Virus record (IMG/VR): IMGVR_UViG_3300028384_001321
Location: 1 to 40,478 of that record
Direction: 5' to 3' (one strand)
DNA: 40,478 bases
From: a virus
Shown: in pieces, positions 22,951 through 31,524 of the stretch
Numbering within the stretch: the stretch's first letter is position 1
How the letters are laid out: each line of letters begins with the position of its first letter
Notes under the pieces: generated by a model
Databases searched by the model: none
The model's input: only the letters and a program-made list of their open reading frames with translations
What the model was told of the DNA's origin: nothing
Made by a program: the position numbers and the translations under genes

Positions 22951-24639
22951 ATGGTTTCAAAAACAATCCCTTTTTTCGACTTCTTTGATTCTGATATAGT
23001 ACCTATTGACTACTACCTTGAGTTAGGGGGTGGGAATAAGTACCTACTGCCTAACCAACCAAGTAACTTTCAAGTTGCACAAAACACAAGTCATGAGCAT
23101 CTTTATGCAATAGACGGTAGCCCGTTAAAAAGAACAAGCGATAAGGTTATGTTCGACATCACTATTGAAGGGTTCTCCGGTGTGTCTCAAAGACTACATT
23201 TGATTAACCGAATTGAGAAGATTGCAACCATTAAAGAAATTCTCGAAAACTTCGAGGAGGGGTTATTCCAATTTAGAAATGAACAAAAGAAACAAGAAGA
23301 TGTCTATTTCGATTTATACGACCTGCGAAATGGTCGGAAATACCACGACGTACATCCTATCTCTTTTTCTTATGTTCAATCCGTAGATCAAAGTAGACTT
23401 GGATATAATTGGAGCCTCAATCTCGTTTGCTACTCTGAGCATACCGTAGTCCCGGACAATGTGACGGAATGGTCCGCTTTTTTCACAGATGTAAGTAATG
23501 CAGTAGATACCTTTACGGCTCAGATGACAAGAGTGAGTCGAGTCATCGACACAGTATCTAATCGCGTTAATCTCCCAATCCGTGGTTTATTACGTTCTGT
23601 TAATCAAGCAGGGGACTCTATTGTTAATATAGCCGGTTCTACTCAAGGTGCCGTTATCACGACACGAAACACGCTTATTCAAGCTATGGATACCATTCTT
23701 GGGGCAGGTATTAAGTTGTTAAACGTGGCAACCACCGTTAAAGACATCTTTACAGAGGATTTAGCAGGGGCACCTCAACTTTTTAAAAATCATTTTGAAG
23801 ACGCACTGATTGATTATAAAGAACTCATTAGCGAATTCGATACTGAGAACGAACAAGAGAATGAAGAGATACAATTAAGTGTTTTACAAATAGCACTTGA
23901 AACCGAAGAGATGGTTTACAACCTTGAGAAACTCATTGGGTTGTACGGGGCTTATTTAGCCGTCCCAACCCGTAATCTAAAAAGTAGTATTGAAGGCGGT
24001 TCTTTTTTAGACCGAAGTGATTCCTTCGCACTCCTTGCTAACGCACTTGATCCCACGGCTGTTGCTGTAAATTCAGAAACAGAACAATCGAAACAGAAGT
24101 ACGTGTTACAAACCGGGGATAACCTATACCGTGTTGCTGTTCGACTCTTTAACGATGTTAACCGATGGTACGAAATTGCATCTCTGAACAATTGGCTAGA
24201 TGCAAATACAACCGCAGACGGGTTTCCACCAAGTGCCGGCACAGAGATTTTCGTCCCTGCAAGCCCTTCCCTTCTTGGTGTATCTGCCGTTTCAAACCTT
24301 GTCAGAGATACCGTCCTGCTTGGGGATCTTCAAGTCCGACGGGATGACCTTACGTTTGATGTAGTATCCGGGGAAGATAACTTTATTCAAGCCGTTGTAC
24401 ATCGAATAAAAACAACTAAACAAGAACTTGTGGATGAGTTAGAATATGGACTCAGTGGTTTAATTGGAAACCCAACAAGACTTTCCCTCGAAGTTGTGGA
24501 CCAATTGATAAGAGATCCACGGGTCTTACGTGTTTCAGATGTAAGTGTACAACGAGATGGTGACCAAATGATACTTGATCTAAATGTCGTGCCATTTGAG
24601 GGGGACTCTGTTAATATCATTGTACCAATAGGAGAATAA
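22951..24639 (+). CDS. Baseplate/hub protein with LysM and gp25-like C-terminus
   Basis: A 562-residue protein with three parts. Residues 1-170 ('FFDSDIVPIDYYLELGGG', 'VMFDITIEGFSGVSQR') resemble tail proteins of the DNA-circularisation/gpN type. Residues about 380-440 are a LysM domain ('VLQTGDNLYRVAVRLFNDV', 'WYEIASLNNW', 'GTEIFVPASP'), which usually binds peptidoglycan or joins baseplate parts. Residues about 450-562 ('NFIQAVVHRIKTTKQELVD', 'IRDPRVLRVSDVSVQRDGDQMILDLNV') resemble gp25/gpW-type baseplate wedge proteins. No separate gp25 gene is seen nearby, which supports the fusion reading. Confidence 0.6.
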   Translation: MVSKTIPFFDFFDSDIVPIDYYLELGGGNKYLLPNQPSNFQVAQNTSHEHLYAIDGSPLKRTSDKVMFDITIEGFSGVSQRLHLINRIEKIATIKEILENFEEGLFQFRNEQKKQEDVYFDLYDLRNGRKYHDVHPISFSYVQSVDQSRLGYNWSLNLVCYSEHTVVPDNVTEWSAFFTDVSNAVDTFTAQMTRVSRVIDTVSNRVNLPIRGLLRSVNQAGDSIVNIAGSTQGAVITTRNTLIQAMDTILGAGIKLLNVATTVKDIFTEDLAGAPQLFKNHFEDALIDYKELISEFDTENEQENEEIQLSVLQIALETEEMVYNLEKLIGLYGAYLAVPTRNLKSSIEGGSFLDRSDSFALLANALDPTAVAVNSETEQSKQKYVLQTGDNLYRVAVRLFNDVNRWYEIASLNNWLDANTTADGFPPSAGTEIFVPASPSLLGVSAVSNLVRDTVLLGDLQVRRDDLTFDVVSGEDNFIQAVVHRIKTTKQELVDELEYGLSGLIGNPTRLSLEVVDQLIRDPRVLRVSDVSVQRDGDQMILDLNVVPFEGDSVNIIVPIGE

Positions 24640-24640
24640 A

Positions 24641-26050
24641 ATGCCATATACACCAAAATCACATAACGAGATTCTTCGTGATCTTCGTGCAATGATGATA
24701 GGACGAACATCACTTAATGACATCCAAGCAGGGAGCGTACTTAATACCATATTGAACGCCTTTGCACACGAAGTCGCATCTATTGAGCGTCGTATTTATA
24801 GCGTACGTGAAGCTTTCTTCTTAAACGGAGCAACAGGGGCGGAGCTTGATGAACGGGTTGCAGAACTCCCCACAGCCGGCATTCAGAGAATAGGTGCAAC
24901 AAATGGAAGTGCGTCTTGCCTAAAGATAGTACGAGGATCAAGTGTTGGAGATCTTACAATCCCTGCCGGCTCAACTGTCGCAACGGAGGCAGGCATCAAA
25001 TATCGAACGATCGATGATGTAATCATTAGTAATGGTGATTTTGATGTAGAGAATGTGCAGATTGTGGCTGTCTCTGCCGGTGCTGTGGGAAATGCGACTA
25101 TTGGTACCATTAACACGATTGTGGATATGCCCGACGATGTGATCGAGGTACAGAACACACAAGCAATCTCCAATGGTGGGGATCAAGAGACAGACGGTCA
25201 ACTCAAATCACGAGCATACAGTTATTTAAAATCTTTATCTCGATGTTCAAGATCTACACTTGAATTTTTAGCCCTCTCTTTTGTGAGTAGCAATAATGAT
25301 AGGATGCGTTTTGCCCGGATCTATGAAGATCCGGAAACACCTTCTGTCTCCGAACTGATCGTAGATGACGGAAGTGGACTCTCTATCAATTCGGTATCTA
25401 AAACAGGGCTTACAACAACCGGGACCGTTCCAAATAATGGATACAGAATCTTGTTCCATGAAGCACCGGCAACAACAGAGATCACAACGGCACACCTTAA
25501 GATAAAAGATGAAAATGATAATGAAATCTCGTTAAGTAACAACCAAATCACAAGCATTCCCGAACGGGGGATCGTGTATATTGCAGACGGTGTACTCGAT
25601 GCAAACTACACATGGGAGATTTCAAAATATCGTGTTTACACAGGGTTTATCGCTGAACTCCAAAAGGAAATCGAAGGTGACGTCGATAACCCTAGCGTTC
25701 TAACCGGTTTTAGAGCAAGTGGTACACGCTGTATCGTAAAAGTAGCAGACTCTCAATTTGTAAACTTTGAGGTAAGTCTTAAGGTGTACTCTGACATCCT
25801 TTACGACCCTGTTGAAAACCAAGTACGCAACGCGATAACAAACTTCGTAAATAACTTAGCACCAAGTGAACCCCTTTATGTTTCATCTTTGATAAAAGCA
25901 TGTAAAGACTTAAACGGTGTTGAAGATATACGTTTCTATGCACAGAGTGCTACAAATGAAAGACTTGAAAATATCTTCCCTTCATCTCCACGCAGTGCTA
26001 TAAGAGTTAATGCAGGGAGTATCACGATTACTAATGCTTCGGAGAACTAA
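24641..26050 (+). CDS. Baseplate J-like protein
   Basis: A 469-residue wedge protein. The N-terminus 'TSLNDIQAGSVLNTILNAFAHEVASIERRI', then 'GATGAELDERVAELP', followed by 'DLTIPAGSTVATEAGIKYRT' and the segment 'ISNGGDQETDGQLKSRAYSYL', are diagnostic of the baseplate J/gp47 family (P2 gpJ, T4 gp6). The C-terminal part contains 'YDPVENQVRNAITNFVNNLAPSEPLYVSSLIKAC', also typical. It starts one base after the stop of the LysM/gp25-like gene, as wedge genes are usually arranged. Confidence 0.85.
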   Translation: MPYTPKSHNEILRDLRAMMIGRTSLNDIQAGSVLNTILNAFAHEVASIERRIYSVREAFFLNGATGAELDERVAELPTAGIQRIGATNGSASCLKIVRGSSVGDLTIPAGSTVATEAGIKYRTIDDVIISNGDFDVENVQIVAVSAGAVGNATIGTINTIVDMPDDVIEVQNTQAISNGGDQETDGQLKSRAYSYLKSLSRCSRSTLEFLALSFVSSNNDRMRFARIYEDPETPSVSELIVDDGSGLSINSVSKTGLTTTGTVPNNGYRILFHEAPATTEITTAHLKIKDENDNEISLSNNQITSIPERGIVYIADGVLDANYTWEISKYRVYTGFIAELQKEIEGDVDNPSVLTGFRASGTRCIVKVADSQFVNFEVSLKVYSDILYDPVENQVRNAITNFVNNLAPSEPLYVSSLIKACKDLNGVEDIRFYAQSATNERLENIFPSSPRSAIRVNAGSITITNASEN

Positions 26051-26052
26051 AA

Positions 26053-27585
26053 ATGGCTGAAAATAAAGTAAAATTCCACGCACTCGAACGCCTAGACCTT
26101 GTTGATGTCGATGCTGTTCAAAACAATGTATACGAGTATATTGCTAAAGCATTTGGAAACCTTATCGGAGATGCCAACGGCTTGGTTCAATTACCTGTCG
26201 AGGCAAATATAGTTATTGACTCCGCAGACGAGGAAATTGATTTTCCCGATTTTGTTTTTGTTGAAGCCGTTGACGATCCCGATTATGCTGACTCTTTAGA
26301 GAATCGCATTGTTGCTTTTGATGCCGGGTTTAACTCAAACGGAACATGTTCTTATGATACTGCCCTTGCAAATGTTCAAAGTTATTATACCACGAACAAC
26401 AGTCTACCAACCGGCCCTCGTGAAGCCGGTTTCGATACTGCTAATAATAACCTCTTTCCCTACATTTGGGTGAAAAAAGTGGAGGTAGATACTGAACAGA
26501 ATAATCGACGTTTTTGGAGTGTGAGCAACAATAATGAGTATACTCAAGCGGTAGTGACCCGTCGAAAGTTCGCTGTAAACTTTGAACTAAGTTATACACG
26601 TCCGGACAGTGGCTCCACGGTTTGGACTAAAATTGCCCGTATTAAAAAATGGGGACAAAGCGGTGGGACTGTTAATCTACCGGCACCTGCAACTTCTTTA
26701 GAATACTATACACTTGCGGATTCCCTTTATTTCTCAGATGGTGATTATACACTTGATACACACAGTGGATCTCGGTTCTCAAGTCAGTTAAACAACGGGG
26801 GCGGTTTACTCACAACTCTCCAAACAATTCGTAAGCAAATTGCGGATATCCGGGGAGATGGTGAACTTGACAGTGGAATCCCTAATATAAGCACAGATTC
26901 TAATTTCTATGCTCGTCCTTATTACAGCCTTGATGGTTTATATTTTGAAACGATTGACATTAGAAATCGAATCCGACAACGAAAACGAGGACAATTCGTA
27001 AGCACCTTATTAATTGATCCGGGGAATGACTCCCACACGATTAACACAATCTCCTATTTTAATAGCAATCGAGATTACGTCCTTGAAACAAACGGTGTAG
27101 CTTTCGATTATGCCCTTATGTACCAACATAATAGTGGTATCTTCCCTCTTGACTTTTCAAGTGCAAATTTCGGAACAGACCTAGCAAGTTCACAAAATTG
27201 GATCGCAAGTTCAAGCATTCTTACCATTCGTTTTGATGATTACGAAGGTTACGGGGCAATTGTAAATGCTCATATCGTTGCAACAGAAACGGCTACGGGG
27301 GATGGGACGGCTACAGAGAACTATATTGTAGACCCTAGCGGATACCAATTTAGACCTATGGGAGCATACTCCTACACCCGTTCTCAAGTGTCGGGGGCTT
27401 TTAACGATATACTCAAAGTGACAGCCGATACACGAAGAAACAGTAGTGGGACAACAACAGCCTTTACAGGTGTTAAGATTGCACTGTACGGTTTGGATAA
27501 TATCATTGGGAGTACTAACTTCTTAGCAAACGGAAATAAACTCCGTATCTCCGTTAAAGTAGACTTTGAATTAATAGAGGCATAA
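26053..27585 (+). CDS. Baseplate- or fibre-associated structural protein
   Basis: A 510-residue, beta-rich protein two bases after the baseplate J gene. It is rich in Asn, Asp, Ser, Thr and Tyr, has no membrane helix or Cys cluster, and I do not recognise a family. A repeated aromatic pattern ('YYTLADSLYFSDGDYTL') occurs near the middle. The position between baseplate J and the fibre genes suggests an attachment or tail-periphery protein. Confidence 0.45.
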   Translation: MAENKVKFHALERLDLVDVDAVQNNVYEYIAKAFGNLIGDANGLVQLPVEANIVIDSADEEIDFPDFVFVEAVDDPDYADSLENRIVAFDAGFNSNGTCSYDTALANVQSYYTTNNSLPTGPREAGFDTANNNLFPYIWVKKVEVDTEQNNRRFWSVSNNNEYTQAVVTRRKFAVNFELSYTRPDSGSTVWTKIARIKKWGQSGGTVNLPAPATSLEYYTLADSLYFSDGDYTLDTHSGSRFSSQLNNGGGLLTTLQTIRKQIADIRGDGELDSGIPNISTDSNFYARPYYSLDGLYFETIDIRNRIRQRKRGQFVSTLLIDPGNDSHTINTISYFNSNRDYVLETNGVAFDYALMYQHNSGIFPLDFSSANFGTDLASSQNWIASSSILTIRFDDYEGYGAIVNAHIVATETATGDGTATENYIVDPSGYQFRPMGAYSYTRSQVSGAFNDILKVTADTRRNSSGTTTAFTGVKIALYGLDNIIGSTNFLANGNKLRISVKVDFELIEA

Positions 27586-27587
27586 AC

Positions 27588-29084
27588 ATGATTACAGCTT
27601 ACGCATCTGCGAACACGAACCCAACACAATCACAAGCAGATAAAACGATTGCACAATCTGCATTAACTACATCTACAATCCTTTACGGAGGTGCTGTTGA
27701 TTCTGAGGATGGGAGTGCATCTTTCTCTTTCTCATGGTCTATCGTGGGTGCCCCAAGTGGGCACGGTGCTTCACTAGTTAATAGTGCAATTCAAAACCCT
27801 ACACTACAAACCATCGACACTTGGGGTAATTATCGACTTTTCCTAATTGCTACCAATACAAGCACAGGGCAAACAAGTGAAGACGACCCGGTTCGTGCCC
27901 CTAATTCTGCCTTTGTGACCGTTCGGGTGAACAGTACTAACCGTACGCTACAAAAACCGGCAAAAACAGAACGTGATTGGCACACGCACGCCCATGCATG
28001 GGTTGATGCAATTGAAAACACAGGCGTTGATGATCTTGATGATGTTTCTTTTACAGGGTTGGCTACAAACGATCTGTTTCGGTACGACGGTACAAATTGG
28101 GTAAATGGTGCAAACCTCACACATCTTGGTGATGTTACGATAAGCAACCCCTCAAATACCCAAGTTCTCCGCTATAACGGTACAAATTGGGAGAATGGTG
28201 CAGAGGCAGTGGCAAACATCCGACTTGTAGACTCTGTGTCTGCAACCTCTGCTACGCTGAACACAGAACTCGGAGACTTAAATGTTGCCTCTTCGGACTC
28301 AAATCTTGAGTTTAATATTACCACTGCAAATAATGATCTTACACTCGATCTGAGTCTTGCGGATAATGTGGGGATTAATGGAGATCTTACCGTTAATGAT
28401 GATAACGGAGCCGTCGATTCCAAGGTCAATTTCAAACGCGGTGATGGGAATACACCAAACATCATGTACGATCAAAGTGAATCGACATTCTCCCTCAGTC
28501 GAGATGGGTCTACAAACGAAGTCATCATGACTCAAGGTGATGTCCCTACACAAACTGTCCGAGGTGGTGTTCTTCTGTCCGGTACTGCAAACACAACAGG
28601 GAAGATTCTCGATGTCGAACGCTTAATCTTCACCGGGGGTGCAGATCAAACTGTTGAAGGTAAAACAAGTGGGGTAGCCTCCATCTACGACACGATCCGT
28701 TGTGTTGACGGGACAGGAGGACTAGGAACGTCAGCGAGTAACCACTGCCATGTCATCTTCCGAAATAAAACAGGGTTCACGATTACACTCGCAAACATCA
28801 CAGTCTTAATGCTTGATAGCGGGACGGTGACAACCGATGATTACGAGTTTGCACTAGTTACTTACGCTAGTACAGGGAATATGGTATCAAATACGATTGC
28901 AAGCACTGACGATTTGGGTGCAATTACTCGAACCACGAACTACAAGACAGGGTATATTGAAGCGACAAGTACCCGTACTATCGCAAGCGGTTCATACTTC
29001 GGTATCAAATGCACACAAGAGACAGATGGTTCTCACTTAGGACATGGTTTACGAGTCACGATTGAGGCAACAAGGAGCATCTAA
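27588..29084 (+). CDS. Tail fibre protein
   Basis: A 498-residue protein. Residues about 20-115 look like a PKD/Ig-type domain ('SEDGSASFSFSWSIVGAPSGHGA', ending 'VTVRV'). Two fibre modules follow, 'LFRYDGTNWVNGA' and 'VLRYNGTNWENGA' (about residues 162-205), a pattern common in phage fibre and appendage proteins. The C-terminal part includes Thr/Ser/Asn-rich repeats and ends in a beta-rich tip domain. Probably one of at least two fibres, the other being the partial gene at 1-852. Confidence 0.65.
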   Translation: MITAYASANTNPTQSQADKTIAQSALTTSTILYGGAVDSEDGSASFSFSWSIVGAPSGHGASLVNSAIQNPTLQTIDTWGNYRLFLIATNTSTGQTSEDDPVRAPNSAFVTVRVNSTNRTLQKPAKTERDWHTHAHAWVDAIENTGVDDLDDVSFTGLATNDLFRYDGTNWVNGANLTHLGDVTISNPSNTQVLRYNGTNWENGAEAVANIRLVDSVSATSATLNTELGDLNVASSDSNLEFNITTANNDLTLDLSLADNVGINGDLTVNDDNGAVDSKVNFKRGDGNTPNIMYDQSESTFSLSRDGSTNEVIMTQGDVPTQTVRGGVLLSGTANTTGKILDVERLIFTGGADQTVEGKTSGVASIYDTIRCVDGTGGLGTSASNHCHVIFRNKTGFTITLANITVLMLDSGTVTTDDYEFALVTYASTGNMVSNTIASTDDLGAITRTTNYKTGYIEATSTRTIASGSYFGIKCTQETDGSHLGHGLRVTIEATRSI

Positions 29085-29929
29085 TGAGTGAGACAGGTTT
29101 CGGTTCCTATTCTTATCCAAATAATCCTCCCGACGAATTTGATGCCGGTTTCGGATCCCCTTTTACAAGTGGGCGAGATACAGGTTTTGGTTCTACTTTT
29201 GATACAAGTCTTGAAGGGACCGAACTTGCAGATTCTGTGTTCTACATCGGTGACGATGGTGGGACACGCATTGACATAATTGGAAATTGGTGGCAATACG
29301 CAACCACAAAACGAAGAGGATATGCGAACGACTTTAGAGTATCTTTTGTAAAAGGAGGCATCGAGACTTATGCACTTCCTGCTTTTGTAGGACATCCTAC
29401 AACCCGATCGGGCTATGTGTATACCAATCTCGATCAAACACGACTTCATGCATGGACTCCACCCCTTGCAAAAGGTGTATACTCTATTAAAATCCGATGG
29501 CCATTAAACACCATTACGTTAACCAATGCATTTGAGGTTATCACCCGTAATAGATCCCTGCCCACCTATATCATTAGAAGTCTACTACCGAGTTATATGT
29601 CTGCTACTCGTAAAATGGAAACGGAGTCCCTCTCCTCTGTAAATTATAACAACACAGATGCCCTTACACGGTCCCTAGGAGAACTTCTCCAAAATATAGG
29701 GGGTAAACCCCTTACGTTAAGTACTCTTGATTATAATGAGGGAGATGCTACGCTTAATGTGGAGACAACACTTGGTTTTCCTTCACAGGGGCATGTATAT
29801 CTTGAGGATATGCATCTCAAATATACAGGCAAGACAAATACGAGTTTTACAGGGGTATCACGAGCAGGTATCCGAAGAAAAACCATAAAGAAAGGTTCTA
29901 AGGTCGTACAGTATGATTACCCATATTAG
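29084..29929 (+). CDS. Tail protein with N-terminal GFGS repeats
   Basis: A 281-residue protein whose start overlaps the previous stop (TAATG). GFGS occurs three times at residues 5-8, 22-25 and 34-37 in a Gly/Phe/Ser/Asp-rich N-terminus, likely flexible. A beta-rich central domain follows. Near the C-terminus 'GFPSQGHVYLEDMHLKYTGKTNTSFTGVSRAGIR' resembles a small beta module found in other tail proteins. Function unknown; probably part of the tail tip or fibre attachment. Confidence 0.5.
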   Translation: MSETGFGSYSYPNNPPDEFDAGFGSPFTSGRDTGFGSTFDTSLEGTELADSVFYIGDDGGTRIDIIGNWWQYATTKRRGYANDFRVSFVKGGIETYALPAFVGHPTTRSGYVYTNLDQTRLHAWTPPLAKGVYSIKIRWPLNTITLTNAFEVITRNRSLPTYIIRSLLPSYMSATRKMETESLSSVNYNNTDALTRSLGELLQNIGGKPLTLSTLDYNEGDATLNVETTLGFPSQGHVYLEDMHLKYTGKTNTSFTGVSRAGIRRKTIKKGSKVVQYDYPY

Positions 29930-30758
29930 TAAACTAGATGAGATAAGAAACGATACCTTAATCAGTCGTGCCGAAGGACAAGCCCTTAATCGCCTTAGTC
30001 GGTTCTATGGTTTTGAACGTCCCCTTTTCATAAAAGATGAAAATTGGCGACCTGCTTTGAAATCGGCTGTTTTCGGGGCAAGAGGTACACTCGGTATCCT
30101 CTTCGATTTTATGTTTCACACTTTTAAAGAGTTTATTGATTTAAGTACATACGAAATGACATGTACCACTGCGAATCGCCTTGAATATACAGGGAGTGCA
30201 AACCCTAAAAACCTAGAAGGCCGACTAATTAAGATAAGCGGGACTACCCATTTTATCACACACACGGTATCCTCCTCAGAATCAAACGGGGAGTTCACAG
30301 CCACCTTCCATGTTGCGGAACGGGACACCACCTATTTCAAAAAACTCCCCGATCTTGTAGGGACGACATTTGACGTACAGTTCCTACCTTATGTTATTGA
30401 GGAGCATAAAGGTAAAGTAAACCTTGTTGTCGATGCCGGACTTTTCATTATCCCAAGCACCTATCTTCACGATGATGCGTCACCGGTCGGTGGTTATATC
30501 CTTGATTATTTCTCTAGTAATTCTGACCATCGTTTTGGGGATCAATCCCGCAACAAAACACCGGTATACTTACTCGACGAACTCTTCCAAGTTAGGTTCT
30601 TTGAAGTTATCATCAACCTTCTTGCATCCGGGATTCAACTGACCGGAGAAACACTCCTGTGGAGTAATGAAACAAGTATTTATGCCTCGTTAACTAACAA
30701 ATTACGTTTCGGTTCTGTTGATCCGGATACAACACAAGCCGTTCCAACAAGGAGTTAA
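29913..30758 (+). CDS. Tail protein, gpI-like position
   Basis: A 281-residue protein overlapping the previous gene by 17 bases. The N-terminus ('RAEGQALNRLSRFYGFERPLFIKDENWRPALKSAVFGARGT') has the shape of tail proteins that link the baseplate wedge to fibres. The rest is beta-rich ('NRLEYTGSANPKNLEGRLIKISG', 'FHVAERDTTYF'). No diagnostic motif was found. It is the last structural gene before the holin-like gene. Confidence 0.5.
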   Translation: MITHISKLDEIRNDTLISRAEGQALNRLSRFYGFERPLFIKDENWRPALKSAVFGARGTLGILFDFMFHTFKEFIDLSTYEMTCTTANRLEYTGSANPKNLEGRLIKISGTTHFITHTVSSSESNGEFTATFHVAERDTTYFKKLPDLVGTTFDVQFLPYVIEEHKGKVNLVVDAGLFIIPSTYLHDDASPVGGYILDYFSSNSDHRFGDQSRNKTPVYLLDELFQVRFFEVIINLLASGIQLTGETLLWSNETSIYASLTNKLRFGSVDPDTTQAVPTRS

Positions 30759-30760
30759 TC

Positions 30761-31063
30761 ATGGAGAACTTTAATTTTACGGAGCACCATTACACTCTTG
30801 CTTTTGTTTGTAGTGCAATCTCATATGCTATTACCCAAATCTGCAAACCTTTTTGGAAAGCGAAATACAAAGACAATGCGGATAAAGCGAGAGCACTGAC
30901 CAAACTATGTGCAGTGATCTCCGGTGGTTTAGTCGGATGGAGCCTCACATATGCAATCGTCGATCTGTGGTTAGGGTGTGCAATGGGTGCATTTAATGCG
31001 TTGATTGTCGCACAAATTAAGAAACGAATCGGAGTAAAAAATGAGTCAAGTAAATCAACCTAA
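30761..31063 (+). CDS. Holin-like membrane protein
   Basis: A 100-residue protein with hydrophobic segments at about residues 13-28, 48-68 and 70-85 and a basic C-terminus ('QIKKRIGVKNESSK'). Small size, two or three helices and a charged tail are the marks of phage holins. Its end overlaps the DUF3310 gene by 23 bases, and the terminase lies two genes on. The only recognisable cell-wall enzyme is far away at 39046, so lysis genes appear scattered. Confidence 0.5.
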   Translation: MENFNFTEHHYTLAFVCSAISYAITQICKPFWKAKYKDNADKARALTKLCAVISGGLVGWSLTYAIVDLWLGCAMGAFNALIVAQIKKRIGVKNESSKST

Positions 31064-31250
31064 GCACTATCAAGGAGAAGGGGGTATGACTGCCCTTGAT
31101 GTTATTGAGGCATTTGAACTGAACTTTTGTTTAGGTAATGCTGTTAAATACATTCTCCGGTGTGAAAACAAAGAAAACAAGATCCAAGACCTAGAGAAAG
31201 CCATTTGGTACCTACAGCACGAGGTGAGGAAACATGGAAGAGATTCTTAA
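31041..31250 (+). CDS. DUF3310 (SaV-like) protein
   Basis: A 69-residue protein matching the DUF3310 pattern: 'KHYQGEGGMTALDVIEAF', then 'FCLGNAVKYILRCENKENKIQDLEKAIWYLQHEV'. The family is common in phages and its function is unresolved; a nucleotide-related role has been suggested. It overlaps both neighbours. Confidence 0.8.
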   Translation: MSQVNQPKHYQGEGGMTALDVIEAFELNFCLGNAVKYILRCENKENKIQDLEKAIWYLQHEVRKHGRDS

Positions 31251-31524
31251 AATCACATGCATGTTTTGGATCAAGGGACGCCAAGATAAAGACAAGTTCC
31301 TTGAAGCTTTTCGTAAACATCTTCCTGTTGATGATATGCATATCGTGAAAGAGAGAGAGAAGATTGTCCCCGAAGGAGATCTTGTTCTTTATTCCATGCT
31401 TTCTGATAACGAGTTTGCAGAACTTGAGTTTCCCGATCAAATTGGAGAGCATTACAAACTATACTGCGTCCATTACAAAGGATGCACAACCGTGCTTTAT
31501 GGACTTGCTGATGAATGTAAATGA
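31234..31524 (+). CDS. Hypothetical protein
   Basis: A 96-residue, soluble, acidic protein between DUF3310 and the terminase. It overlaps the previous gene by 17 bases and the terminase by about 14. No motif was recognised. It lies where a small terminase subunit might sit, but it has no visible helix-turn-helix, so that role is not claimed. Confidence 0.5.
   Translation: MEEILKITCMFWIKGRQDKDKFLEAFRKHLPVDDMHIVKEREKIVPEGDLVLYSMLSDNEFAELEFPDQIGEHYKLYCVHYKGCTTVLYGLADECK

Noticed and set aside
31234-31524. Terminase small subunit
   Set aside because: Position fits but no helix-turn-helix or other signature is visible.
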